NCBI GenBank assembly: GCA_045545455.1
Contig: JAZQAY010000002.1
Span: forward strand, 1 to 13,443
Source of the DNA: RUG754 sp045545455
GTDB lineage: Bacteria; Bacillota; Clostridia; Peptostreptococcales; Anaerovoracaceae
Reading direction: 5' to 3'
Length of the DNA stretch: 13,443 nucleotides
Under the pieces are notes generated by a model. It ran no database searches and was not told the DNA's origin. It worked only from the letters and a program-made list of their open reading frames with translations. Shown piece after piece: positions 8,072-13,443 of the stretch (position 1 is the first letter of the stretch; each line of letters opens with the position of its first letter). The position numbers and the translations under genes are program-made.

Positions 8072-8101
8072 ATTATAACAATTATGCATACATACGGTCA
8101 A
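8072..8101 (-). promoter_or_regulatory. Promoter of the galactoside operon
   Basis: On the - strand TTGACC (8101-8096) and a perfect TATAAT (8077-8072) are 18 bases apart; transcription would start near 8065, leaving a leader of about 22 bases before the first ATG. Two 8-bp palindromes lie here: TATGCATA inside the spacer (8083-8090) and AATCGATT at the expected start site (8063-8070). They are possible operator cores. Confidence 0.8.
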
Positions 8102-8141
8102 CAAAAATATAACAGGCGCGGAGGTCATCCACGCCTGTTAT
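8101..8141 (-). terminator. Rho-independent terminator after mazG
   Basis: ATAACAGGCG (8109-8118) pairs perfectly with CGCCTGTTAT (8132-8141), with an inner GGA/TCC extension. On the - strand it is followed by ATTTTTG (8108-8102). It begins 3 bases after the mazG stop codon, and its T tract runs straight into the -35 element of the next operon. Confidence 0.88.
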
Positions 8142-8144
8142 CTG

Positions 8145-8618
8145 TTATTTGAAGCCTTTTCTCTCCTTGGCCTTTTCTATTAATTCCTTTGCCTCCTCAA
8201 AGGCTTTAGGAAGGCCTGCGTCCATCCATTCCTTGCCCTTTTTCTGGGATCTCTTTATCTCCTCCCAGTTTGTGAGGACTTCTCCGACACCGTCCACCTT
8301 TACTTCTCCGAATACGTGGGGATGCCTTTCGATCATCTTGTTCTTTACCGTTTCTGCCACGTCTTCAAATGTGAACAGACCTTCATCTTCAGCCAGGCTT
8401 GCATGGAATACGATCTGGAGCAAAAGATCCCCCAGTTCCTCCTTCATGCTGTCTCCGTTTCCTGTTTCAAGATAAACGTTGATACCGCTGAGGACTTCGG
8501 AGGCTTCTTCTATGAGCTCAGGCTTAAGGCTTTCATGGGTCTGTACCCTGTCCCAGGGGCAGCCGTCCTCGGCTCTCAGCCTCTTCACCACGCTTTTAAG
8601 TTCATCTATCTGTGCCAT
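8145..8618 (-). CDS. mazG: MazG family nucleoside triphosphate pyrophosphohydrolase
   Basis: This cytoplasmic house-cleaning enzyme hydrolyses nucleoside triphosphates, often aberrant ones, to monophosphate and pyrophosphate with Mg2+. The 157-aa protein shows the N-terminal MazG signature GCPWDRVQTHESL (19-31), then EEASE (E37, E38, E41) and EELGD (E61, D64), which bind metal, followed by ERHPHVFG and NWEEIK. It has one MazG domain, whereas E. coli MazG (263 aa) has two, so it is a single-domain variant. A GTG at 8624 would add two residues, but the ATG at 8618 follows GAGGTGG and is preferred. It is the last gene of the arsC-like/dac/aldolase/mazG group, 9 bases after the aldolase stop and directly followed by a terminator. 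Confidence 0.93.
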   Translation of the reverse strand: MAQIDELKSVVKRLRAEDGCPWDRVQTHESLKPELIEEASEVLSGINVYLETGNGDSMKEELGDLLLQIVFHASLAEDEGLFTFEDVAETVKNKMIERHPHVFGEVKVDGVGEVLTNWEEIKRSQKKGKEWMDAGLPKAFEEAKELIEKAKERKGFK

Positions 8619-8620
8619 AT

Positions 8621-8627
8621 CCACCTC
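8621..8627 (-). promoter_or_regulatory. Ribosome binding site deciding the mazG start
   Basis: GAGGTGG on the - strand abuts the TAA stop of the aldolase gene (8630-8628) and ends 2 bases before the ATG at 8618 (5 bases counted from GAGG). The GTG at 8624 lies inside this site, so it is unlikely to be the start. Confidence 0.65.
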
Positions 8628-9668
8628 TTACAGAGCATCAATTATAAGTTTTAGATCATCTTCAGACGTATTCCAGTTTGTGACAAGTCTTATTACTGAC
8701 CTTCCCTCATCATATGCACACCATGTATAGAAGAGGAAATCCTTCTCCAGTTCCTTTATCTTCTCGTTCGGAAGAATGATGAATAGCTGATTCGTCTGAT
8801 GAGGGATCCAGAGTTCACATCCCTTGGCGAGGACTGCCTCTCTCAGCTTGATAGCCATGTCATTCTCGTGCTTTGCGAGTCTGGCATAGAGAGATTTGGT
8901 AATATCATATCCGCCGGTCTCATCTTCGAGAAGAGCCTTCATCTGTACTGCAAGAGCTCTGGCCTTACCCATAAGTCCGCAGTTCCTCTTCATCCTGAAT
9001 TTGAAATGATCGTCGAAATCATCGTTAATGAGAACTACAGCCTCACCATAGAGGGCTCCGAGTTTGGTCCCGCCTATATAGAAAGCATCTGTGAGATCTG
9101 CTATGTCCTGAATAGTAAGATCGTTTCCCGGCCACATTAGAGCAGTACCGAGACGTGCACCATCCATGAAAAGATAGAGATCGTGTTTATCGCAGCATTC
9201 TCTTAAAGCTATCAGTTCAGCTTTGGTATATACTCCTCCGTTTTCAGTAGGATGAGTTATATATGCCAGTCTGGGAATAACTGTATGCTCATCTTCATAG
9301 AGAGCCATGATATCTTCTATGCCTTCGGGTGTAAGCTTCCCATCCTCTGTCGGAGCAGCGAAGGTCCTGTGACCGTTGAGCTCTACGGAACCGGTCTCAT
9401 GTACAAAAACGTGACCGGTTCTGGGTGCGATGACTCCTTCATACGGTTTCAGAGGAGCGCAGCAAGTGATGGTATTTGCTGCTGTGCCGCTATGCATGAA
9501 ATAGACCTTGGCATCAGGCTTCCCGATCATTTTTTTTATCATTTCAGCACATTCGTCCGTAAACCTGTCCAGCCCGTATCCGTCTGTATGTTCAAGGTTA
9601 GTATCCATCAGGGCCTGCATGACCTTGGGATGTGCTCCAAGGGAATAATCGCTTATAAAGTAGTTCAT
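8628..9668 (-). CDS. Low-specificity L-threonine aldolase (PLP, fold type I)
   Basis: This cytoplasmic PLP enzyme is predicted to cleave L-threonine and allo-threonine to glycine and acetaldehyde. At 346 aa it has the normal family length. It opens with FISDYSLGAHP, typical of this group. The sequence shows the phosphate-binding turn HSGTAAN (59-65), the His-containing stretch TGHVFVHE (84-91) near the cofactor ring, FMDGARLG with D169 contacting the pyridine nitrogen, and the Schiff-base lysine K202 in YIGGTKLGA. The beta-eliminating lyase family (Pfam Beta_elim_lyase) also includes other enzymes, so activity is inferred. Its ATG overlaps the stop of the upstream carboxypeptidase gene (ATGA), with AGGAG 6 bases upstream, implying translational coupling. 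A metabolic link with its cell-wall neighbour is not obvious. Confidence 0.88.
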   Translation of the reverse strand: MNYFISDYSLGAHPKVMQALMDTNLEHTDGYGLDRFTDECAEMIKKMIGKPDAKVYFMHSGTAANTITCCAPLKPYEGVIAPRTGHVFVHETGSVELNGHRTFAAPTEDGKLTPEGIEDIMALYEDEHTVIPRLAYITHPTENGGVYTKAELIALRECCDKHDLYLFMDGARLGTALMWPGNDLTIQDIADLTDAFYIGGTKLGALYGEAVVLINDDFDDHFKFRMKRNCGLMGKARALAVQMKALLEDETGGYDITKSLYARLAKHENDMAIKLREAVLAKGCELWIPHQTNQLFIILPNEKIKELEKDFLFYTWCAYDEGRSVIRLVTNWNTSEDDLKLIIDAL

Positions 9669-10981
9669 GCGTCTCTCCTCACTTTCTGTCTGTTTTTTAT
9701 AAGTATCCTCTTAAGAATAAGTGACAGGATCACCAATAACAATATGATCTTTACCAAAGGACTCCTGAGAAGGAACAGTTTTAATGAAAACCCTACGTCT
9801 TCCGCAGTTACCAGCCTTGCCTTCCCAATAAGCTCGCCGTTATAGACAGCCTCTATAGTCCCGACTCTCTCTCCCGCCTTGACAGGTGCTTTCAGAACAT
9901 TTTTCTTTATCTTTATATCTAAAGTGACATGATTCTCTGCTTCATATTTCCTCATGTAATTCAGAAGATCTTCTTCCGGGACGACGTCCACCGAATCGCT
10001 GTCTTTACCGTATTTTACTTCTGCGCTTCCCATGACCTGAGAGGTGGTATATACAGGCTGATCGCCGTATTCATCGTAGCACCATTCGTACAGTTCCTTG
10101 GATTCGACGAAACTTCCGGGCACTGTCCTGCCATCATCAAGCTCTGCAAAATCCGCTCCCATCACGATGCATATCAGTCTGTCACCGTCCTTTTCAGCGG
10201 CAGATACCAGGCAGCATCCCGCTTCTTCGGTATATCCGGTCTTACCACCGAGTGCGTACTCATAATACAGCGGTCCTTCCGGGTCTATGAGCATATTCGT
10301 ATTGTATAATTCCCTCTCTTCGCTCTTATTATTCTCCGGTACTATATATTCCGGGGTCGTAATAATCTCGCTTAAAATGGGATCGCTTATTACGGCACTG
10401 AATATGCGGTACATATCCCGGGCAGTCGTATAATGATCGTCATGGTATATCCCGTGAGTATCCGAAAAATGGCTGCCCTCGCATCCCAGTTCCGAAGCCT
10501 TTTCATTCATTTTTTCAACGAAGGCTTCCACACTTCCGCTGTCATTAACGGCCAGGGCATTGCAGGCTTCATTGGCTGATACCATAAGTGCGCAGTAAAG
10601 AAAATCCCTGACTGTCATTACCTCACCCGGCTGGATATTAGCGGTAGATCCATCCCATGGTATATCGAAATAAAGTCCATCATATGCGGCAAAAGTGTCA
10701 TCCAGTGAATAGTTGCCTTCCTCTATGGAGCTTGCGACTACTAAAGCCATCAGGACCTTTGTCGTGCTGGCGGGATAGATCTTTTTATCTGCTTCCTTTT
10801 CATAGAGTACCATATCTCTGGTCTCATTCACAACGATCGCAGATATAACGTCAGCATCATAGCCGTAATTGTCTTCAGCATAGGCAGCTGCCGGAGTAAA
10901 ACATGAGATGATCATTATAAAAATGACCACCATTGCAGAGATCCTGAAATATTTTTTGTTATGAATCATAAACGTCATCAT
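9665..10981 (-). CDS. D-alanyl-D-alanine carboxypeptidase (DacA/DacF type, low-molecular-mass PBP)
   Basis: This extracytoplasmic serine peptidase trims the terminal D-Ala from peptidoglycan stem peptides. The 438-aa protein has a signal peptide (about 1-35, likely cleavage AYA/E at 35-36), a peptidase S11 domain (about 43-310) with ASTTK (S72 nucleophile, K75), SAN (S135-N137) and KTG (247-249), then a beta-rich C-terminal domain (about 330-395). It ends in a clear membrane helix (about 406-424) followed by a basic tail; many relatives use only an amphipathic anchor helix. C27 sits in a loose lipobox-like context, but the AYA site looks better. The ATG has AGGGA 9 bases upstream. It lies 18 bases after the ArsC-like gene and overlaps the aldolase gene by 4 bases, so it is mid-operon. 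Confidence 0.93.
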   Translation of the reverse strand: MMTFMIHNKKYFRISAMVVIFIMIISCFTPAAAYAEDNYGYDADVISAIVVNETRDMVLYEKEADKKIYPASTTKVLMALVVASSIEEGNYSLDDTFAAYDGLYFDIPWDGSTANIQPGEVMTVRDFLYCALMVSANEACNALAVNDSGSVEAFVEKMNEKASELGCEGSHFSDTHGIYHDDHYTTARDMYRIFSAVISDPILSEIITTPEYIVPENNKSEERELYNTNMLIDPEGPLYYEYALGGKTGYTEEAGCCLVSAAEKDGDRLICIVMGADFAELDDGRTVPGSFVESKELYEWCYDEYGDQPVYTTSQVMGSAEVKYGKDSDSVDVVPEEDLLNYMRKYEAENHVTLDIKIKKNVLKAPVKAGERVGTIEAVYNGELIGKARLVTAEDVGFSLKLFLLRSPLVKIILLLVILSLILKRILIKNRQKVRRDA

Positions 10982-10999
10982 TCAGCAGTATCCCTGTCT

Positions 11000-11347
11000 T
11001 TATTTGAGTGTTTCCCACTCAGCCTCCTTAAAGCCTACAAGGACCTTATCTCCATCGATGATGATCGGTCTTTTTACAAGCATTCCATCCGTGGAGAGGA
11101 GCTCAATGATTTCGTCTTCGGACATTTCAGGTATCTTATCCTTAAGTCCAAGTTCCTTATACTTCAGACCGCTGGTATTGAAGAATCTCTTAAGCGGAAG
11201 TCCGCTCTTCTCATGCCATTCTTTCAATTCGTCTGCAGTAGGATTATCTTCAGCTATGTGTCTGTATTCATAACTAAAACCATTGTCATCAAGCCATTTA
11301 AGAGCTTTTTTACAGGTCCCGCATCTTGGATAGCAAAGTACCTTCAT
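11000..11347 (-). CDS. ArsC/Spx-family thioredoxin-fold protein
   Basis: This small cytoplasmic protein (115 aa) belongs to the arsenate reductase (ArsC)/Spx/YffB family. It starts with a beta strand and YPRCGTCKKA, giving a CxxC pair (C9, C12), has FNTSG (56-60) and the family motif KRPIII with R93 before P94. In Spx-like proteins the CxxC is a redox switch and the protein binds RNA polymerase; in ArsC enzymes the first cysteine attacks arsenate. Sequence alone does not decide between them; no ars genes are nearby, so resistance to arsenate is not supported by context. The start has GGGAG about 6 bases upstream. It is first in the operon, directly after a promoter with an extended -10. Confidence 0.88.
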   Translation of the reverse strand: MKVLCYPRCGTCKKALKWLDDNGFSYEYRHIAEDNPTADELKEWHEKSGLPLKRFFNTSGLKYKELGLKDKIPEMSEDEIIELLSTDGMLVKRPIIIDGDKVLVGFKEAEWETLK

Positions 11348-11381
11348 GATGGTCTCCCTTCTATTTTTATATTAATGATTA

Positions 11382-11410
11382 ATTATATCATATAAAAGTG
11401 TTAATTGAAA
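11382..11410 (-). promoter_or_regulatory. Promoter (extended -10) of the arsC-like/dac/aldolase/mazG operon
   Basis: On the - strand TGATATAAT contains a perfect TATAAT (11387-11382) with the TG of an extended -10. TTTCAA (11410-11405) lies 17 bases upstream as a weak -35. The start would be near 11375, giving a short AT-rich leader of about 28 bases. The remaining gap to 11460 shows no gene or riboswitch-like fold. Confidence 0.7.
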
Positions 11411-11460
11411 GTTTTATGTCTGAACCAAAGCTTTCAGGGTCATTGTAAGTTTTAAGATAA

Positions 11461-11500
11461 TAAAAGACGCCGGGACTATTATAAGCCCCGACGTCTTTTA
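11461..11500 (-). terminator. Bidirectional hairpin terminator after the ammonia-lyase gene
   Basis: TAAAAGACG (11461-11469) pairs with CGTCTTTTA (11492-11500); after one C-A mismatch the stem continues as CGGG with CCCG. The arms provide T runs on both strands. It lies 22 bases downstream of the ammonia-lyase stop and separates that operon from the next promoter. Confidence 0.85.
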
Positions 11501-11522
11501 TTACTAAAGAGATATGTGAACA

Positions 11523-11936
11523 TTACTTATCATGAAAAACTCTTTTCAGTTCTTCCTTTGTTACTCCGATCAGCTCTGCCCTGGCCACATCTATAGGAGG
11601 ATCGATCTCATCAACTGCTGAATCATTGATATCCTGTCTGGGCGTTGCTGTCTTATATACTTTGAACTCCATCTTTCGCGAAGTGTTCCCGATCTCTGTC
11701 AGTTCACCGTCCACTCTCACATAATCGCCTGCATATACCGGGCAAAGGAACTCGATATAGTTATACCTGAGAAGAAGACCTTCATCACCATCATACTTTA
11801 CAGCAAGTTCAGTTGCCACGTCACCTATAAGATGGACTATCTGTGCACCGTCCACCAGGTTTCCGCCATAATGAGCATCTTTCTGCGACATTCTGACGGT
11901 TGATGTAGCCGTTACCGGATTTTCAAGTCTTGTCAT
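11523..11936 (-). CDS. Hotdog-fold beta-aminoacyl-CoA ammonia-lyase (Kal/Acl-like)
   Basis: The 137-aa protein closely resembles the hotdog-fold ammonia-lyases that remove ammonia from 3-aminobutyryl-CoA (Kal, lysine fermentation) or beta-alanyl-CoA (Acl of Clostridium propionicum), giving crotonyl- or acryloyl-CoA. The sequence shows MSQKDAHYGGNLVDGA (16-31), GDVATEL (38-44), IEFLCPVYAGD (61-71) and EIGNTSRKMEF (81-91), segments I recognise from those enzymes. Choice between the two substrates is not possible by eye. AGGAGG lies 8 bases before the ATG. It follows the alcohol dehydrogenase gene by 18 bases and ends the operon. No other lysine-fermentation genes (aminomutases, cleavage enzyme) are in the window, so it is an orphan here and its pathway is inferred. 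Confidence 0.83.
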   Translation of the reverse strand: MTRLENPVTATSTVRMSQKDAHYGGNLVDGAQIVHLIGDVATELAVKYDGDEGLLLRYNYIEFLCPVYAGDYVRVDGELTEIGNTSRKMEFKVYKTATPRQDINDSAVDEIDPPIDVARAELIGVTKEELKRVFHDK

Positions 11937-11954
11937 TCTGATTCCCTCCTCGTT

Positions 11955-13124
11955 TTACTTGTATGATCTCATTAGTATACCTACACATTCTTCATCTGTA
12001 AGCGGTTCCCTTTCAGCAGCAAATTCCATAGGCGCGTTCTTTTTGGCTGACGCCACGATATCGGGAAATCTGTCATTCGTTACTCCAAACTCCGACATCC
12101 TGACATCATCAACACCGCATTTTTTATACAGTTCCTCAATGCAGGTGATAAAATCATCCGAACTGACAGCATCAGCTTTTCCCATGGCCTTTGCCATACC
12201 GACGAATCTGTCTTCAGCATATCCTTTGCTTATGATCAGTTTAAAATACTCCATGCTGATGGCTATAAGACCGGCACCGTGCGGAAGTCTCGGGAAAAAA
12301 CCGCTTAATCCGTCTTCCATGCCATGTTCTGACGTCATACTGACGTTCGCAAGAATTATTCCCGATATGGTCGCAGCCAGTGCGACGTGTTCTCTGGCTT
12401 CGGCATCCTGCCCGTTCTCCACAGCCCTAGGCAGATATTCAGAAACGAGTCCTATGCTCCTCATGGCAAGAGAATCCGTCAAAAGGTTAGCATCATTTGA
12501 CAGTATGGCCTCTATACTGTGCAGCATGGCATCTATTCCCTGATAAGCTGTAAATCTGGGAGGTACAGTCATCATCAGGTCACTGTCCACATAGGCTGTT
12601 CTGGCAAAACTTCTGGAAAATCCATATCCGATCTTCTCCCCGGTCTCCCTGTCACTGATGACCATCCACTGATCGACTTCAGAACCGGTTCCTGCGGTAG
12701 TAGGGATCGTGATAAGTGGAGCCATCGGGATCCTCGCCGGTTTGCCTTTCGCCGTTCCTCCAACAAAGTAATCCCATAGATCTCCTCCGTTGGTTGCAAC
12801 GATCGAAAGAGCTTTGGAAGCATCAAGTATGCTGCCGCCTCCGACAGCTATTACAAATTCACAGCCATTCTTATTATACGCTGCGACTCCATCCATTACC
12901 TGATCCCTGGACGGATTGGATCCTATACCGTCATACACGGCATATTCGATACCGGCAAGTTCAAGTTCAGCCTGTACCTTCTCCAGGATACCGGTATCTT
13001 TGAAATATTCATCGGAAGTAGTAACGATCAGAGCTTTTCTGCCGGGAAATCTGTCCTTATGTAGTCTGGACAGGCATCCCCTGCCAAAGTAAAGCTTTGT
13101 AGGCATATTATACCTGAAATCCAT
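11955..13124 (-). CDS. Iron-containing alcohol dehydrogenase (group III)
   Basis: This cytoplasmic NAD(P)-dependent, metal-dependent alcohol/aldehyde oxidoreductase has 389 aa, normal family length. The N-terminal nucleotide-binding half shows GGGSILDASK (95-104) and PTTAGTGSE (141-149). The C-terminal helical half carries the metal ligands D198 and H202 (GIDAMLHSIEA), H267 (SEHGME) and H282 (LPHGAG). The histidine normally found four residues after the third ligand (HxxxH) is D271 here, and the spacing from H267 to H282 is 15 residues rather than the 14 of E. coli FucO. This may change metal choice or activity. A strong AGGAGG lies 6 bases before the ATG. It starts 39 bases after the pyrophosphatase stop with no terminator or clear promoter between, so it may be read through from that gene. 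Substrate unknown. Confidence 0.9.
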   Translation of the reverse strand: MDFRYNMPTKLYFGRGCLSRLHKDRFPGRKALIVTTSDEYFKDTGILEKVQAELELAGIEYAVYDGIGSNPSRDQVMDGVAAYNKNGCEFVIAVGGGSILDASKALSIVATNGGDLWDYFVGGTAKGKPARIPMAPLITIPTTAGTGSEVDQWMVISDRETGEKIGYGFSRSFARTAYVDSDLMMTVPPRFTAYQGIDAMLHSIEAILSNDANLLTDSLAMRSIGLVSEYLPRAVENGQDAEAREHVALAATISGIILANVSMTSEHGMEDGLSGFFPRLPHGAGLIAISMEYFKLIISKGYAEDRFVGMAKAMGKADAVSSDDFITCIEELYKKCGVDDVRMSEFGVTNDRFPDIVASAKKNAPMEFAAEREPLTDEECVGILMRSYK

Positions 13125-13163
13125 GTTCGACCTCCTTTATTAAGTTGTATTGATGTCTGCTGA

Positions 13164-13443
13164 TTACATTGACAGGAGTCCGCCGATCTGTACGAACAGA
13201 GGTGCGAATACTACTGCAACGATAGTCATAAGCTTGATAAGGATATTGATGGAAGGTCCGGATGTATCCTTGAAGGGGTCACCTACTGTGTCACCGATAA
13301 CGGCTGCAGCGTGTGTATCTGATCCCTTTCCTCCGAAGTGTCCTTCTTCAACGTACTTCTTGGCATTGTCCCAGGCTCCGCCTGCGTTTGCCATCATGAT
13401 AGCAAGCAGTACGCCTGCTGCGATGGCTCCTGCGAGCATTCCG
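13164..13443 (-). CDS. hppA: Membrane-bound ion-pumping pyrophosphatase, C-terminal part (partial)
   Basis: Only the last 92 codons are present; the gene runs off the right edge (5' end missing). The product is an integral membrane pump that couples hydrolysis of pyrophosphate to H+ or Na+ transport. Recognisable parts, counted from the Met at 13439, are MMANAGGAWDNAKKY (15-29) and GDTVGDPFKDTSGPS (49-63), whose aspartates (D24, D50, D54, D58) and lysines belong to the Mg-pyrophosphate site, followed by a last hydrophobic stretch (about 64-90) ending at the C-terminus. The ion carried and potassium dependence are set by residues outside the window. Family assignment is firm. Its 3' end is close to the alcohol dehydrogenase gene, suggesting shared transcription. 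Confidence 0.95.
   Translation of the reverse strand, partial: GMLAGAIAAGVLLAIMMANAGGAWDNAKKYVEEGHFGGKGSDTHAAAVIGDTVGDPFKDTSGPSINILIKLMTIVAVVFAPLFVQIGGLLSM

Noticed and set aside
9252..9845. 197-codon open frame on the + strand
   Set aside because: It is antisense to the aldolase and carboxypeptidase genes; its peptide is low-quality, cysteine-rich and unlike any family.
11000..11347. Arsenic resistance function
   Set aside because: The ArsC/Spx family is shared with redox regulators, and no arsB, arsR or related gene is nearby.
11348..11460. Possible riboswitch or small RNA in the 11348-11460 gap
   Set aside because: The leader is too short (about 28 bases) and the rest is AT-rich promoter DNA with no conserved fold visible.
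11959..12543. 194-codon open frame on the + strand
   Set aside because: It is the serine-rich reverse-frame shadow of the alcohol dehydrogenase gene.

Overview
The window looks like a chromosomal segment from a low-to-mid GC Gram-positive anaerobe of the class Clostridia. I favour a Lachnospiraceae-like organism, from overall protein character only. The evidence is strong Shine-Dalgarno sites, a Bacillus/Clostridium-type tRNA-Glu with encoded CCA, a GPH sugar symporter, a DacF-type carboxypeptidase, a single-domain MazG, a fermentation-type beta-aminoacyl-CoA ammonia-lyase and a membrane pyrophosphatase. There are no insertion sequences, phage genes or CRISPR arrays. Intergenic space is short and mostly filled by promoters and terminators, and no gap without a gene exceeds 300 bases.

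Layout. (1) On the + strand, a strong hairpin at the left edge precedes a YprB-like RNase H-fold exonuclease gene (67-1086). A near-consensus promoter (1138-1166) and tRNA-Glu(CUC) (1180-1254) with its own terminator follow. (2) Everything else is on the - strand. A five-gene carbohydrate operon runs from a promoter at 8072-8101 to a terminator at 1300-1325. Its order of transcription is UlaG-like metallo-hydrolase, SDR oxidoreductase, GH2 glycosidase, GPH (MelB-like) symporter, GH36 alpha-galactosidase. (3) A four-gene group runs from an extended -10 promoter (11382-11410) to a terminator at 8109-8141: ArsC/Spx-like protein, D-Ala-D-Ala carboxypeptidase, low-specificity threonine aldolase, MazG. 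(4) At the right edge are the 3' end of a membrane pyrophosphatase gene, an iron-containing alcohol dehydrogenase and a Kal/Acl-type ammonia-lyase, ending at a terminator (11461-11500).

How they work together. The carbohydrate operon encodes cytoplasmic glycosidases without signal peptides plus an importer, so an intact small galactoside is probably imported by cation symport and cut inside by the GH2 and GH36 enzymes. The SDR and the UlaG-like hydrolase head the operon. They suggest an oxidation step followed by hydrolysis, for example sugar to lactone to acid. That is inference, and it is the most interesting hypothesis in the window. The second operon looks like housekeeping (cell wall trimming, nucleotide clean-up, glycine/threonine metabolism, a redox regulator or reductase). 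The third points to amino-acid or acyl-CoA fermentation coupled with pyrophosphate energetics. No dedicated transcription factor is encoded in the window.
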